In this document: positions 1 through 9,076 of the stretch, piece by piece
How positions within the stretch are numbered: position 1 is the first letter of the stretch
Layout: each line of letters begins with the position of its first letter
Source: DAOUJI01 sp965219565
GTDB lineage: Bacteria; Chloroflexota; Dehalococcoidia; Lucifugimonadales; JAGWBF01
DNA: 64,000 nt
NCBI GenBank assembly: GCA_965219565.1
Contig: OZ244780.1
Span: 2,728,001 to 2,792,000, forward strand
Direction of reading: 5' to 3'
The notes under the pieces: model-generated
Seen by the model: only the letters and a program-made list of their open reading frames with translations
Told to the model about the DNA's origin: nothing
The model's database searches: none
Translations under genes and position numbers: made by a program

Positions 1-2
1 AG

Positions 3-650
3 CTAGCCGAACGCTACACCGTGTACGCCCCGTCCCATCCCGGCTACGAGAAGTCCCAACGGCCCGAGTGGGTCGAGTCCATCCAGGACCTGGCGCTCTT
101 CTACACCTGGTTCATGGAAGAGTTGGGCCTAGACGGAGCAAACGCCGTAGGCCTGTCCATCGGAGGATGGGTCGTCGCAGAAATGGCAGTGATCTGCCCC
201 CACGCCTTCGGAAAGCTGGTCCTCGCTGACGCACCGGGAATCAGGCCGGAGTCCGGCGAGATAACCGACGTGTTCCTGATGTCCGAGAAGCAGGTCAACG
301 AGATGATGTTCCACGACACCGCCCAAGCCCCGGAGTTCCAAGAGCTTTTCGGAGTGGAGCCCAGTTTCGAGGACCAAGACAGGCTGCTTCAAAACCGGGA
401 GACCCTGGCTCGGCTTACGTGGAAGCCCTACATGCACGACCCGCGGTTTCCAGCCCTGTTGGAAAGGGTCAAGGCGCCCTGCTTGATAGTTTGGGGAAAG
501 CAAGACCCCATATTGCCGTTGGAATGCGCCGAACTCTACCAAAAGGCGATCCGCGGCTCATCGCTGAAAGTCCTGGAAAACTGCGGCCACTACCCCCACG
601 TCGAGAAGCCGGAAGAGTTCTCCGACGCAGTCATCGAGTTTCTCGCCTAG
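3..650 (+). CDS. Alpha/beta hydrolase, 5' end outside the window
   Basis: Soluble alpha/beta-hydrolase-fold enzyme; the substrate is not identifiable. The frame is open to the window edge and reads LAERYTVYAPSHPGYE from base 3, so the GTG at 21 is probably internal and the true start lies upstream. Counting from that GTG, the nucleophile elbow GLSIGG puts Ser at residue 46, the acid is Asp162 in WGKQDP, and the catalytic His is 190 in ENCGHYPHVEKP. The complete triad and the usual C-terminal ending argue for a functional enzyme such as an esterase or a C-C bond hydrolase. It is followed by a strand switch, so operon partners, if any, are upstream. Confidence 0.85.
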   Translation, partial: LAERYTVYAPSHPGYEKSQRPEWVESIQDLALFYTWFMEELGLDGANAVGLSIGGWVVAEMAVICPHAFGKLVLADAPGIRPESGEITDVFLMSEKQVNEMMFHDTAQAPEFQELFGVEPSFEDQDRLLQNRETLARLTWKPYMHDPRFPALLERVKAPCLIVWGKQDPILPLECAELYQKAIRGSSLKVLENCGHYPHVEKPEEFSDAVIEFLA

Positions 651-715
651 GGTGTTGAACCACTTGCGGGCTTGGCTCGCTGAACCTGTCTAACCCTGGT
701 CCTTGAGGCAACTAC

Positions 716-988
716 TCAGCCGCCGTCAGGCCCTTTCCAAGACCCGGCATCCCCGCGACTGTCGTTGTCCTCTCCCGCCGCATCACTCGTCGTCGCGGCC
801 TGCGGGCCTGCGGAGCCGCCGAGAGCAGAAGGAAGCATCCCCTTCTTGACAGCCCAGAACAGGAGAATCCCTCCAATGGCCAGTACGTCTCCGACAATCG
901 CGATGGTTATGCTTCCGGCGATGGCGCCCACGATTATCAGGGCTACACCCACCACGAGAATCAGGAAGTTAGCGGCTTTTACTATCAT
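716..988 (-). CDS. Small two-helix membrane protein
   Basis: Uncharacterised 90-residue protein. I chose the ATG at 988 because it overlaps the amidase stop as ATGA, the usual sign of translational coupling; the longer frame to 1015 would run further into the amidase gene. Residues about 5-50 form two hydrophobic segments rich in Ile, Val and Gly, separated by a short turn. The rest is a polar, Gly/Asp-rich, probably disordered tail. It is the last gene of the leftward uvrA-amidase-small protein unit. No catalytic motif is visible and no function is assigned. Confidence 0.6.
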   Translation of the reverse strand: MIVKAANFLILVVGVALIIVGAIAGSITIAIVGDVLAIGGILLFWAVKKGMLPSALGGSAGPQAATTSDAAGEDNDSRGDAGSWKGPDGG

Positions 989-2403
989 GAAACGGGCGGC
1001 CTTTTGTCCAGCCAAGGCCGGACCTCTTCAAATGCGGCGGAAGCCCGCAACACCGTCGCCTCGTCTCCTTTGCGGCCGATGATATGTAGGCCGATGGGCA
1101 TCCCCTCCGAGGAGAACCCGCACGGAATGCTCGCCGCAGCCTGCCCCGACATGTTTATCAGGCTGGTGAATGGCGTATAGGACCAGGCCGGGTTCACCTG
1201 TCTGCCCCCTATCACCGACGGAAACTGCTCTATGCGAAAAGCGGTCACGGCCATAGTCGGAGTCAACAGCAGATCAAACTCGTCAAGCTTGTCCTCCATG
1301 AACCTCTTCAGCCTCTGACGCTCCACCAACGCTCTGGAATACTCGGGAATCGTGATTGCCTTCCCGTACTCCATGCTGAGCCGCCCATAGCTAGAGAAGT
1401 CTTCGGGGCGGTCTTCGTATATCTCGCCATAAGCCGAATATCCCTGGACCCTGAAAAGGTCCCAGAATACCAGGAAAGGGTCCTCCAGGCGGATGCCTGC
1501 GTCCTCAACGCTGCAACCCAACTCTTGTTGGAAAACTTCCCCCGCCTTCCGCGTGGCATCGGCCACCTCCGGGTCCACTGCAGCGAAACCCAGGTCTAGG
1601 CTCCAACCCACTTTCAGGCCCTTGGCGCCATCGTGAAGCCCCTCCAACCAGTCCGGGGGCGTCTCGGTCATACAGCCGGCGTCCCGGTCGTCCCGACCGG
1701 CAAGGACCTGAAGTAGCGCCGCGCTGTCGGCGACGGTTCTTGTCATAGGCCCGGACTGGGACAGGAAGTTGAAGGCGGGCCTGCCCACCCCTCCAAAGCG
1801 CGGCACACGCCCCTGGCTGGGCTTTATGCCATAGACGCCGCAGAAACTGGAAGGCATCCTGATGGAGCCGCCTCCGTCGCTGCCCGTCGCCAGTGTGCAC
1901 AGTCCAGAGACGATGGCAGCCGCCGCGCCGCCGCTGGAACCGCCGGAGGTGCGCTCGGGGTTCCACGGGTTCCGGCAAGGCTCCCCAAGGCGGTTCTCCG
2001 TCGTGCCCCGAAACCCATGTTCGGGGGTGTTGGTCTTTCCGAGAATCACCGCTCCGGCGGCCTTGACCCGTTCCACAACGACGGAGTCCCTGTCCGGCAC
2101 GTGGTCCTTGAAGGGCAGGCTCCCAAACGTGGTCCTGACTCCCTTGGTGGACTCCAGATCCTTGATGGATATGGGTATCCCGTGCAGCGCGCCCAGCGAC
2201 TCTCCCCGGGCTGTGGCCTCGTCGGCTATCCTGGCCTGGTCCATAGCCAAGTCGGGCGTGACCGTTAGGTAAGCGTTGAGCTTGGGGTCCAGGCTCTCGG
2301 TGCGCCTCAGAAAGAGCTCTGTCAGCTCCATCGACGAGACCTGACGGGAGTCAAGCAGCCGCCGGACCTCTGCGGCAGAGGCGAAAGCCAGTTCGTCCGG
2401 CAT
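985..2403 (-). CDS. Amidase signature family hydrolase
   Basis: 472-residue amidase signature enzyme that would hydrolyse a carboxamide. The Ser-cisSer-Lys triad is legible: Lys81 in ISIKDLES, the cis-Ser at about 157 in GGSSGG, and nucleophile Ser180 in DGGGSIR. Length and domain layout match stand-alone amidases. GatA is the main alternative, but no gatB or gatC is adjacent and the neighbours are uvrA and a small membrane protein, so a catabolic amidase is more likely. Its ATG overlaps the uvrA stop by one base (TGATG) and its own stop overlaps the next ATG, so all three genes are probably co-translated. Confidence 0.9.
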   Translation of the reverse strand: MPDELAFASAAEVRRLLDSRQVSSMELTELFLRRTESLDPKLNAYLTVTPDLAMDQARIADEATARGESLGALHGIPISIKDLESTKGVRTTFGSLPFKDHVPDRDSVVVERVKAAGAVILGKTNTPEHGFRGTTENRLGEPCRNPWNPERTSGGSSGGAAAAIVSGLCTLATGSDGGGSIRMPSSFCGVYGIKPSQGRVPRFGGVGRPAFNFLSQSGPMTRTVADSAALLQVLAGRDDRDAGCMTETPPDWLEGLHDGAKGLKVGWSLDLGFAAVDPEVADATRKAGEVFQQELGCSVEDAGIRLEDPFLVFWDLFRVQGYSAYGEIYEDRPEDFSSYGRLSMEYGKAITIPEYSRALVERQRLKRFMEDKLDEFDLLLTPTMAVTAFRIEQFPSVIGGRQVNPAWSYTPFTSLINMSGQAAASIPCGFSSEGMPIGLHIIGRKGDEATVLRASAAFEEVRPWLDKRPPVS

Positions 2404-5300
2404 CAGTCGCTGTCGTTGCTCTTGGCGCCGTTAAGCGCCCGCTTGAGATAGAAGCCTGTGGCCGACTTCTTCACCTTCATCACATCTTCAGGAGCGCCTA
2501 CGGCCATCAGACGTCCACCGCTGTCGCCCGCGCCAGGGCCCAGGTCTATGACCCAGTCTGCGTTCTTTATCATGTCCAGGTGGTGCTCTATAAGCACCAC
2601 CGAGTTGCCCGCGTCCACCAGCCTGTGGAGCACGGACAGAAGCGCCGCGCAGTCCTGGAAGGACAGCCCGGTGGTAGGCTCGTCGAGGATGTAGAGAGTT
2701 TTCCCAGTGGCTCTGCGGGACAGCTCGGTGGCCAGTTTCACTCGCTGGGCCTCACCACCTGAAAGGGTAGTAGCGGGCTGCCCAAGCCTTATGTATCCCA
2801 GTCCCACATCCCTCAGCGTCTCCATCTTGTTCCGTATCCGGGGAATGGCCGAGAAGAAGTCCAAAGCCTGTTCCACTGTCATAGAGAGCACGTCGGCGAT
2901 GCTCTTCTCCTTGAACAGCACTTCCAGGGCCTCCCGGTTGTACCGGCGCCCGTGGCAGATGTCGCAGGGCACCTCCACGTCGGGCAGGAACTGCATCTCT
3001 ATCTGGATGTACCCCCCGCCCTGACAGGCCTCGCAGCGTCCGCCCTTAACGTTGAAGGAGAACCGGCCTGGCCCATATCCTCGGACTTTAGCCTCAGGCA
3101 TGGATGCGAACAGTTCCCGGATAGGAGTGAAGGCGCCTGTGTAGGTGGCCGGGTTGCTTCTAGGCGTCCTTCCAATGGGTGACTGGTCGATGTTGACCAC
3201 CTTGTCGATGTGCTCCAGTCCTTCCAGCGATTCATGCTTGCCAGGACGGTCTTTGCTCCGGTAGAGCTGCTGGGCCAGCCGCTTGTAGAGAATCTCATAT
3301 ACCAGGGTGCTTTTGCCTGAACCAGACACTCCGGTTACGCACACCAGCACACCCAAAGGAATGTCGATGTTAAGACCCTTGAGGTTGTTTTCCTTGGCTC
3401 CCCGTATCGATAGATGCTTCTCGTTAACGTGCCGCCGCGTCTCCGGCACACTGATTCTCCTCCGCCCGCTGAGGTAGTCGGCGGTTATGGAATCGCTGGA
3501 TTCGAGCACCTCGTCCAAAGTACCGGCGGCGACCACCCACCCGCCGTGTTCACCAGCCCCGGGGCCCAGGTCCAGCAGGTAATCGGCGGCCCTCATCACG
3601 GCCTCGTCATGCTCCACCACCACCACCGTGTTGCCCAACTCCTGGAGCCGCCTGAGCGTGTCCACTAAACGGCTGTCGTCGGCGGGGTGCAGGCCAATGG
3701 TCGGTTCGTCGCAGACGTATAGGACTCCGGTCAACCCCGAACCAATCTGGGTTGCCAGGCGAATGCGCTGCGCCTCCCCTCCCGAGAGAGTCTGGGCCGT
3801 CCGACCGAGGGTAAGGTAGGCCAAGCCGATGTCCACAAGGAATTGGAGCCGGGAGTCTATCTCCTTGAGAATCTGGCGGGCGATGGTCTTGTCGCGGGCG
3901 TTCAACTCCGGGGGCGCCTTGCCTTTGATGGTGGTTGCTTCTCCGCCTATTGCCCTAATCCACTGGGAAGAATTGCTGATGGTTTGGGCGCAGAGCTCCA
4001 TGATGCCGAGGCCCGACACCTTGACAGCCAGGGCTTCGGGCCGTAGGCGGCGGCCTTTGCAGGATGTGCAGGGCCGAGCAGCCATGTATCGCTCTATCTC
4101 AGTTCGCGTGTGGTCCGACTCCGTCTCTTTGTAGCGGCGTTCCAGGTTCCTCACGACGCCTTCGAAGGACGTCTCCCAGGCGTATTCATGGCCGGAGTGG
4201 GTAGTGTGTCGCATGGTCAGCGGTTCGCCGTCGTTGCCGTACAAAATCAGGTCGAGGGCCTCTTGGGGCAGGTCCCGCACCGGGACTTTGTTGGAGAAGC
4301 CGTAGGTCTGGGCCACCGAGGCAATCAGGCTACGGTACCAGGCGCCGGAAGCCGCCGAGCGGGCCCAGGGTGTTATGGCGCCCTCAGCCAGCGTCAGGGA
4401 CTTGTTGGGAATCAACAAGTCGACGTCCACTTCCAGCTTGTAGCCCAGTCCGGTGCAGGCGGAACAAGCGCCGTGTGGGCTGTTGAAGCTGAACGTCCGG
4501 GGTTCAATTTCGGGCAGGCTGATGCTGCATCTCACACAGGCGAACTGCTCGGAAAAGACCAGCTCCTCACCGTTCTCCACCCACACCTGTACTACGCCCT
4601 CTCCCTGGCGGAGGCCCGTCTCAACGGAGTCGGATACACGGTTCAACTCCAAGTCCTCGCTGACTACGAGGCGGTCGACCACGACTTCGATGTAATGCCA
4701 CTTCTGCTTGTCCAGGCCCAGGTCGCCCATGTCGTCCAGCTCGTGGACCTCTCCGTTGACCCTGACTCGAACGAAACCCGCCTTGCGGGCGTCCTCGAAG
4801 ACCTCCCGGTGTTCACCCTTGCGGCGCCTGACTTTGGGGGCCAGCACCATAATCCGGGATCCGGCCGGCAGCTTCATTACGGCGTCGACTATCTGCTGCA
4901 CGGTCTGCTTCTCCACGGGGCGGCCGCACTTGGGGCAGTGGGGGATTCCAACCCTGGCATACAGCAGGCGCAGGTAGTCATAGACCTCGGTGACCGTGCC
5001 CACGGTGGACCTGGGGTTGTGGGACACGCCCTTTTGGTCGATGGAGATGGCGGGGGACAGCCCTTCTATGTATTCTACGTCGGGCTTGTCCATGCGCCCC
5101 AGGAACTGACGGGCATAGGCCGAGAGGGACTCCACGTACCTGCGGCGTCCTTCGGCGTAGATAGTGTCGAAGGCCAGCGAGCTCTTGCCTGAACCGGACA
5201 CTCCGGTGATGACCACCAGCTTGTCTCTTGGGATGGTTACGTCGATGTTCTTTAAGTTGTGTTCCCGAGCTCCCTTGACGTGAATGTATTCCTGAGGCAT
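2403..5300 (-). CDS. uvrA: Excinuclease ABC subunit A
   Basis: DNA damage recognition ATPase of nucleotide excision repair, acting with UvrB and UvrC. At 965 residues it is full length. The first Walker A motif GVSGSGKS is at residues 33-40 and the second (GVSGSGKST) near 655-662. Both ABC signatures read LSGGEAQR, followed by DEPT Walker B motifs. Zinc-binding CxxC pairs are visible, including CPKCGR, CVRCS/CSACTG, and the C-terminal CEACQGGG/CDICHGRR. AGGGAG precedes the ATG at suitable spacing. It heads a leftward unit with the amidase. No uvrB or uvrC is in the window. Confidence 0.98.
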   Translation of the reverse strand: MPQEYIHVKGAREHNLKNIDVTIPRDKLVVITGVSGSGKSSLAFDTIYAEGRRRYVESLSAYARQFLGRMDKPDVEYIEGLSPAISIDQKGVSHNPRSTVGTVTEVYDYLRLLYARVGIPHCPKCGRPVEKQTVQQIVDAVMKLPAGSRIMVLAPKVRRRKGEHREVFEDARKAGFVRVRVNGEVHELDDMGDLGLDKQKWHYIEVVVDRLVVSEDLELNRVSDSVETGLRQGEGVVQVWVENGEELVFSEQFACVRCSISLPEIEPRTFSFNSPHGACSACTGLGYKLEVDVDLLIPNKSLTLAEGAITPWARSAASGAWYRSLIASVAQTYGFSNKVPVRDLPQEALDLILYGNDGEPLTMRHTTHSGHEYAWETSFEGVVRNLERRYKETESDHTRTEIERYMAARPCTSCKGRRLRPEALAVKVSGLGIMELCAQTISNSSQWIRAIGGEATTIKGKAPPELNARDKTIARQILKEIDSRLQFLVDIGLAYLTLGRTAQTLSGGEAQRIRLATQIGSGLTGVLYVCDEPTIGLHPADDSRLVDTLRRLQELGNTVVVVEHDEAVMRAADYLLDLGPGAGEHGGWVVAAGTLDEVLESSDSITADYLSGRRRISVPETRRHVNEKHLSIRGAKENNLKGLNIDIPLGVLVCVTGVSGSGKSTLVYEILYKRLAQQLYRSKDRPGKHESLEGLEHIDKVVNIDQSPIGRTPRSNPATYTGAFTPIRELFASMPEAKVRGYGPGRFSFNVKGGRCEACQGGGYIQIEMQFLPDVEVPCDICHGRRYNREALEVLFKEKSIADVLSMTVEQALDFFSAIPRIRNKMETLRDVGLGYIRLGQPATTLSGGEAQRVKLATELSRRATGKTLYILDEPTTGLSFQDCAALLSVLHRLVDAGNSVVLIEHHLDMIKNADWVIDLGPGAGDSGGRLMAVGAPEDVMKVKKSATGFYLKRALNGAKSNDSD

Positions 5301-5423
5301 AGGTCTCCCTAAATCACTGAACGACGGTCTCCCGACCAGTCTGAAACAACCCTCATTGTAACATCATTATGTCCGATAAGGGCTTGCGACAGGGCGGCCT
5401 AAACTCGTCGGGAAGGCGGTTTC

Positions 5424-5453
5424 TTGTCGGAAATCGAGGCAGACCGCTATGAT
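5424..5453 (+). promoter_or_regulatory. Sigma70-type promoter for the PH-like membrane protein
   Basis: TTGTCG at 5424-5429 and TATGAT at 5448-5453 are separated by 18 bp and lie 35 bp upstream of the ATG at 5489. This is a sequence match only. Confidence 0.5.
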
Positions 5454-5488
5454 AGTATTGTTGTCAAACACCAAAGCTCAGGACGTAT

Positions 5489-6358
5489 ATGCGGCAATTC
5501 TTAAAGAGCGCTTTTAGGAGAGACGCGGAGTCCGCCCCGACGGCAAACGGCTCGGTGCGCGGTCTCCCACTTATGGCCGGTGAGCAGGTCCAGGAACGTT
5601 TCGCCGCCAATCATGGCCTCGTCAGCGGCGCTCCTAAGAAGGGCCCGCTGCTGCTTATCACAAATCTCCGGGTCATTTCATTCCTGAGAGGCGAGGATGT
5701 CAAAGAGACCTACCTAGCCCCAATCGACGAGTTGAAGACGGTGTTCGTTAAGGGCAAGTCGCGTGGAGTAAGAAACCTGATACAGGGAATTCTTTTCGTT
5801 CTGGCGGGAATCCTGGCCTACTTCATCATCGGCTATATCAGAGAATCTACCTGGTCGGAGATCAGCATCGCTTCCGTCGTGGGGTTAATAGTCGTTGTGT
5901 TCGGAACGTCCTATCTGACCAGGCATCTACTTTGGGAACCGGAGGGAGAGATTGTCTTCCAGGGAGGGACGTGGGAGAAACCGTCAGCGAACAACCGGGG
6001 CGCCGTCGAGTCTTACCAATGGCAGATGTCCTTCCCCTATCGAAGCGATAAGGCCAACGATGAGGTCTACACACTGGTAAACCGCTTCTTCGAGATACGG
6101 AGCCTCAACGGCTACGCCGTGGACGTAGAACTGACCAAGGACACCCGAGCCATTGCCTCCGACGGCTTGGAGGACAGAACCGCAGGTCTCCCACCGTCAG
6201 ACGACAGAGAGACGCTAGTATCCCAGGAAGCAGAGATATGGCGGCTGTACGTCCACGGTTCGCCCACCGGCTCCACGGAGAAAGTAACTCCTGAGAGAGC
6301 CGCCGAGGCTACGGAAACCTCCCCGCCCTGGCGCCGCTACACCTACGGAACGAGTTAG
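5489..6358 (+). CDS. Membrane protein with PH-like N-terminal region
   Basis: Uncharacterised 289-residue protein. Residues about 28-90 (GEQVQERF, then GPLLLITNLRVISFLR) resemble bacterial PH-like domains, in which a short strand pattern around LLLTNxRVI is typical. Two transmembrane helices follow at about 95-115 and 125-145, then a soluble region of about 140 residues, so the bulk probably faces the cytoplasm as a membrane-anchored domain. The tail is Glu/Pro-rich. It is flanked by uvrA in the opposite direction and a toxin-antitoxin pair, giving no pathway clue. The assignment is by pattern, not by a database hit. Confidence 0.7.
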   Translation: MRQFLKSAFRRDAESAPTANGSVRGLPLMAGEQVQERFAANHGLVSGAPKKGPLLLITNLRVISFLRGEDVKETYLAPIDELKTVFVKGKSRGVRNLIQGILFVLAGILAYFIIGYIRESTWSEISIASVVGLIVVVFGTSYLTRHLLWEPEGEIVFQGGTWEKPSANNRGAVESYQWQMSFPYRSDKANDEVYTLVNRFFEIRSLNGYAVDVELTKDTRAIASDGLEDRTAGLPPSDDRETLVSQEAEIWRLYVHGSPTGSTEKVTPERAAEATETSPPWRRYTYGTS

Positions 6359-6441
6359 AGTCATTTATTCTCGACCGTCATGGAGCATCGTCACCCGGGA
6401 CCGCTGCCCCTTCTCAATGCCCGGCCAGCCTTAATTCAATA

Positions 6442-6471
6442 TTGAGAATCAGGCTCAACCCACAGTATAAT
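6442..6471 (+). promoter_or_regulatory. Promoter and possible operator of the toxin-antitoxin pair
   Basis: TTGAGA (6442-6447) and TATAAT (6466-6471) are 18 bp apart, 30 bp before the antitoxin ATG. The -35 region lies in a short inverted repeat, TTGAG-AATCAGG-CTCAA, a plausible operator for autorepression by the antitoxin. The promoter is sequence-based and the operator role is inference. Confidence 0.6.
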
Positions 6472-6500
6472 CTAGCCAGACCATCTAGCCGGAGACTATC

Positions 6501-6755
6501 ATGTCAGAGTGGCCTCTACAGGATGCAAAGAACAAGTTCAGCGCTCTGGTCAATGCTGCGCTAACCGGTGAACCTCAGCGAGTAACTCGGCGTGGGCAGC
6601 TCGCTGTGGTGGTGCTGGCTGCGGAGGAGTACGAGCGACTTTGCCGCCTGGAGAAGGCTGACGCTCCGACTCTGGGTGAACTGCTTCTTCAAATCCCGCA
6701 GGACGACCAGGAATTCCAGCGGTTGTCTCTTGGCGCCCGGCCCCTGGATTGGTAA
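6501..6755 (+). CDS. Type II antitoxin, Phd/YefM family
   Basis: 84-residue antitoxin. The start MSEWPLQDAKNKFSALVNAA is the canonical Phd/YefM DNA-binding N-terminus, followed by RVTRRGQLAVVVLAAEEYERL. The C-terminal third (ADAPTLGELLLQIP onward) is the expected toxin-wrapping segment. It is directly followed by a PIN-domain toxin whose ATG overlaps its TAA stop (TAATG), giving coupled synthesis. By family knowledge it neutralises the toxin and represses its own promoter. Confidence 0.92.
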   Translation: MSEWPLQDAKNKFSALVNAALTGEPQRVTRRGQLAVVVLAAEEYERLCRLEKADAPTLGELLLQIPQDDQEFQRLSLGARPLDW

Positions 6756-7159
6756 TGTTTCTCCTAGACACCGACATCTTGTCGGCCCTCCGCAGGCGTG
6801 AGCGCAATCCGGAGGCTATTCGCTGGGTGGAGGCGCAGCGGACGTCAGACTTATATTTGAGCGTTGTTACCGTGGGGGAGATAGAGCGAGGCATCGTCCA
6901 ACAACGGAAGCACGATCCATCGTTCGCTAAGGAACTGTCCCTCTGGTTGGACCGGGTTCTGGCCTGGTATAGCGACCGCATTCTTCTCGTAGATGTCGCC
7001 ACGGCTCGGCGATGGGGACAGTTGTCTGCGACCTTGGGGCACGACGGGGCAGACCTGCTTATCGCCGCCACTGCGTTAGAGCACGGTCTGACCGTCGTAA
7101 CCCGCAACGTCCGCGACTTCGAGCCGACAGGAGTCCCTACAGTAAATCCTCTCGAGTAA
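6755..7159 (+). CDS. vapC: PIN-domain ribonuclease toxin (VapC-like)
   Basis: 134-residue PIN-domain toxin, a Mg-dependent RNase by family. I chose the ATG at 6755 that overlaps the antitoxin stop; a TTG six bases upstream is less likely. The acidic PIN residues are present: Asp in the N-terminal LLDTDILSALRR, Glu in VVTVGEIERGI, Asp in ILLVDVATARRWG, and Asp in GADLLIAATALEHG. The C-terminus VVTRNVRDFEPTGV is typical of VapC/FitB proteins. Phd antitoxins commonly pair with this toxin class, so the module looks intact. Confidence 0.93.
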   Translation: MFLLDTDILSALRRRERNPEAIRWVEAQRTSDLYLSVVTVGEIERGIVQQRKHDPSFAKELSLWLDRVLAWYSDRILLVDVATARRWGQLSATLGHDGADLLIAATALEHGLTVVTRNVRDFEPTGVPTVNPLE

Positions 7160-7363
7160 GACTCCCGTCCCTTCCATTTGAGCTAATTTCCTCTGACCTA
7201 TCCGACAAGGACTCGTCAGCAATCTCACGCATTGAAAGTCCTAATCCCTGTTATTTCATGGCCGCCGATGTACTGGGGGTTCTCACAGAATATCTGTGCC
7301 GTCAACCGTGATACACAGGTCTAGAGCATGGCGGGCCGGATTAGGTCGGCTCAAACAATCTGA

Positions 7364-8401
7364 CTACATACCCAGGCTCAGCCCTGGGTCCACATCCAGG
7401 TCCATCGACCCATGACGGCCCGCCTGGTACAGAAAGTACCCGCACGCGGCGATCATTGCGCCGTTGTCGGTGCACAGGACGGGCGGAGGCAGCAGCGTGG
7501 GTAGAGCAGACTCGGCGGCCATTCGCTCACGCAGCAGGGCGTTGGCGGTTACGCCGCCTCCCAGAACGATTCCACGGGCATTGTGGACTTCCGCCGCCTC
7601 CAGAGTCTTGCGGACCATCACGTCCACCACCGAGTCCTGGAAGGCCGCCCCCAAATCTGCCACCTGGCCAGAGTCCGGGCCGCCCTCCTCTGGTGGAGGA
7701 TACACACCCCGTTCCTGCGCTCTGTGGAGCAGAGCGGTTTTTACGCCGCTGAAGCTGAAGTCGTGGCTCCCTTTCAGCCAGGCCCTTGGGAAGGTCTGGG
7801 AAGGGATCACGCCCATTGCCGCCTTTTGAATATAAGGGCCTCCGGGAAAGCCCAAGCCCAATATTCGCGCCGCCTTGTCGAACGCTTCTCCCGCCGCGTC
7901 GTCCCTGGTGCGGCCCAGGAGGCGATAGCGCCCGTGGTCTTCCATCAGAGCCAAATCGGTGTGGCCTCCTGACGCAATCAGGCAGAGAAACGGAAACCCC
8001 GGCTCTTTCGCCGGGTCGGGGATGTCCTCCATGAGCCAGGCGGAGTATATGTGCCCCTCAAGGTGGTTAACCCCAAGCATGGGGATCCCCAGTGAGTAGC
8101 TAAAGGACTTGGCGACGTTGAGGCCTACCAGAAGGGACCCGGCCAGACCTGGGCCGTAGGTTACGGCCACGGCGTCCAGGTCAGCCATGCTCACTTCCGC
8201 CTCGTCGAGGGCCATCTCGACAACAGGCGCAATGTGAATCATGTGCTGGCGGGAGGCCACCTCGGGGACCACGCCACCATATTGGGAGTGGATGTCCACC
8301 TGGGAAGCGATGACGTTGGACTTCAGAATCCGGCCGTTACGCACGACGGCGACGGCGGTCTCGTCGCACGAGGTCTCAATTCCCAGTATGGTTACTGCCA
8401 T
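7364..8401 (-). CDS. tsaD: tRNA N6-adenosine threonylcarbamoyltransferase TsaD
   Basis: 345-residue TsaD, which transfers threonylcarbamoyl to A37 of ANN-decoding tRNAs together with TsaB and TsaE. GIETSCDETAVAVV begins at residue 7, the metal-binding NHLEGH is near 115, SGGHTDL near 145, the ASKHA phosphate-binding GGGVTANALLRERM near 280, and the CTDNGAMIA metal ligand near 313. Length and motifs are standard. TsaB and TsaE are not in the window. A J-domain gene lies 123 bp upstream on the same strand. Confidence 0.97.
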   Translation of the reverse strand: MAVTILGIETSCDETAVAVVRNGRILKSNVIASQVDIHSQYGGVVPEVASRQHMIHIAPVVEMALDEAEVSMADLDAVAVTYGPGLAGSLLVGLNVAKSFSYSLGIPMLGVNHLEGHIYSAWLMEDIPDPAKEPGFPFLCLIASGGHTDLALMEDHGRYRLLGRTRDDAAGEAFDKAARILGLGFPGGPYIQKAAMGVIPSQTFPRAWLKGSHDFSFSGVKTALLHRAQERGVYPPPEEGGPDSGQVADLGAAFQDSVVDVMVRKTLEAAEVHNARGIVLGGGVTANALLRERMAAESALPTLLPPPVLCTDNGAMIAACGYFLYQAGRHGSMDLDVDPGLSLGM

Positions 8402-8524
8402 AGGCGGATGTTACGGGCCTACGAGGCGCTGGTCAAGGAGTCGGAGCCTTTGGAGAACGGCTGTAGATGTGTGGAGCGGCGGATAGACGGGGAAAGGAAG
8501 TGTATATTCGGGGCGGGACGCCGG

Positions 8525-8923
8525 CTAGCCGGAGACGAAGCGGCAGAAGCGGCGCAACGTCGACGTGGCCAGTCCGAACAGGCCATGATCCCTTTTGTAC
8601 CTATACGACGACGATCGACCTCTAGCCCTCCCAGAAGCCCATGTGTCAACGTAGACTACTGAGGAGTCGTTAAGAAGAGGGCTTCGGGTCACAAATACAG
8701 CGTGGCGACGCGCGTCATAGTCTGCTCTGAGAGCGGGACTAGAGAGTGTTGCGTACGCCCGGTTGACGGCCTGCATCCAGGAGGTGGATTCCAAAGAGTT
8801 AGTGTTAACGTCGGGGTGACATCTCCAGGCCTTCTCAATGTAGGCCCTGCGAATGCCGTTTTGGTTGGTGTGCTCCGGCACACCAAGGATCGTATAGAAG
8901 TCAGATGTTGAATCCACAGTCAA
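8525..8923 (-). CDS. J-domain (DnaJ-like) protein
   Basis: 132-residue protein with an N-terminal J-domain (residues about 8-68): DFYTILGVPEH, the invariant HPD tripeptide at 36-38, then AVNRAYATLSSPALRADYD. It would stimulate a DnaK-type Hsp70. The Gly/Phe-rich and cysteine-repeat regions of true DnaJ are absent. The remaining 60 residues are basic and unassigned, with several Arg and Ser. It is a minimal co-chaperone, not DnaJ proper. It lies on the same strand upstream of tsaD, possibly co-transcribed. Confidence 0.85.
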   Translation of the reverse strand: MTVDSTSDFYTILGVPEHTNQNGIRRAYIEKAWRCHPDVNTNSLESTSWMQAVNRAYATLSSPALRADYDARRHAVFVTRSPLLNDSSVVYVDTWASGRARGRSSSYRYKRDHGLFGLATSTLRRFCRFVSG

Positions 8924-9076
8924 TGCGCCTTACGACTACCGATTCTACACCATATGTCAACTATGGATTTCACATGGTTGCAGTGGAACAACGTGCTTGT
9001 TTTTGCAACAGGGAATGAACGTAAACGAAACATGCCGATGAATTTAGTGGGCTCTCAAGAGCGGAAAGCGGGAGGT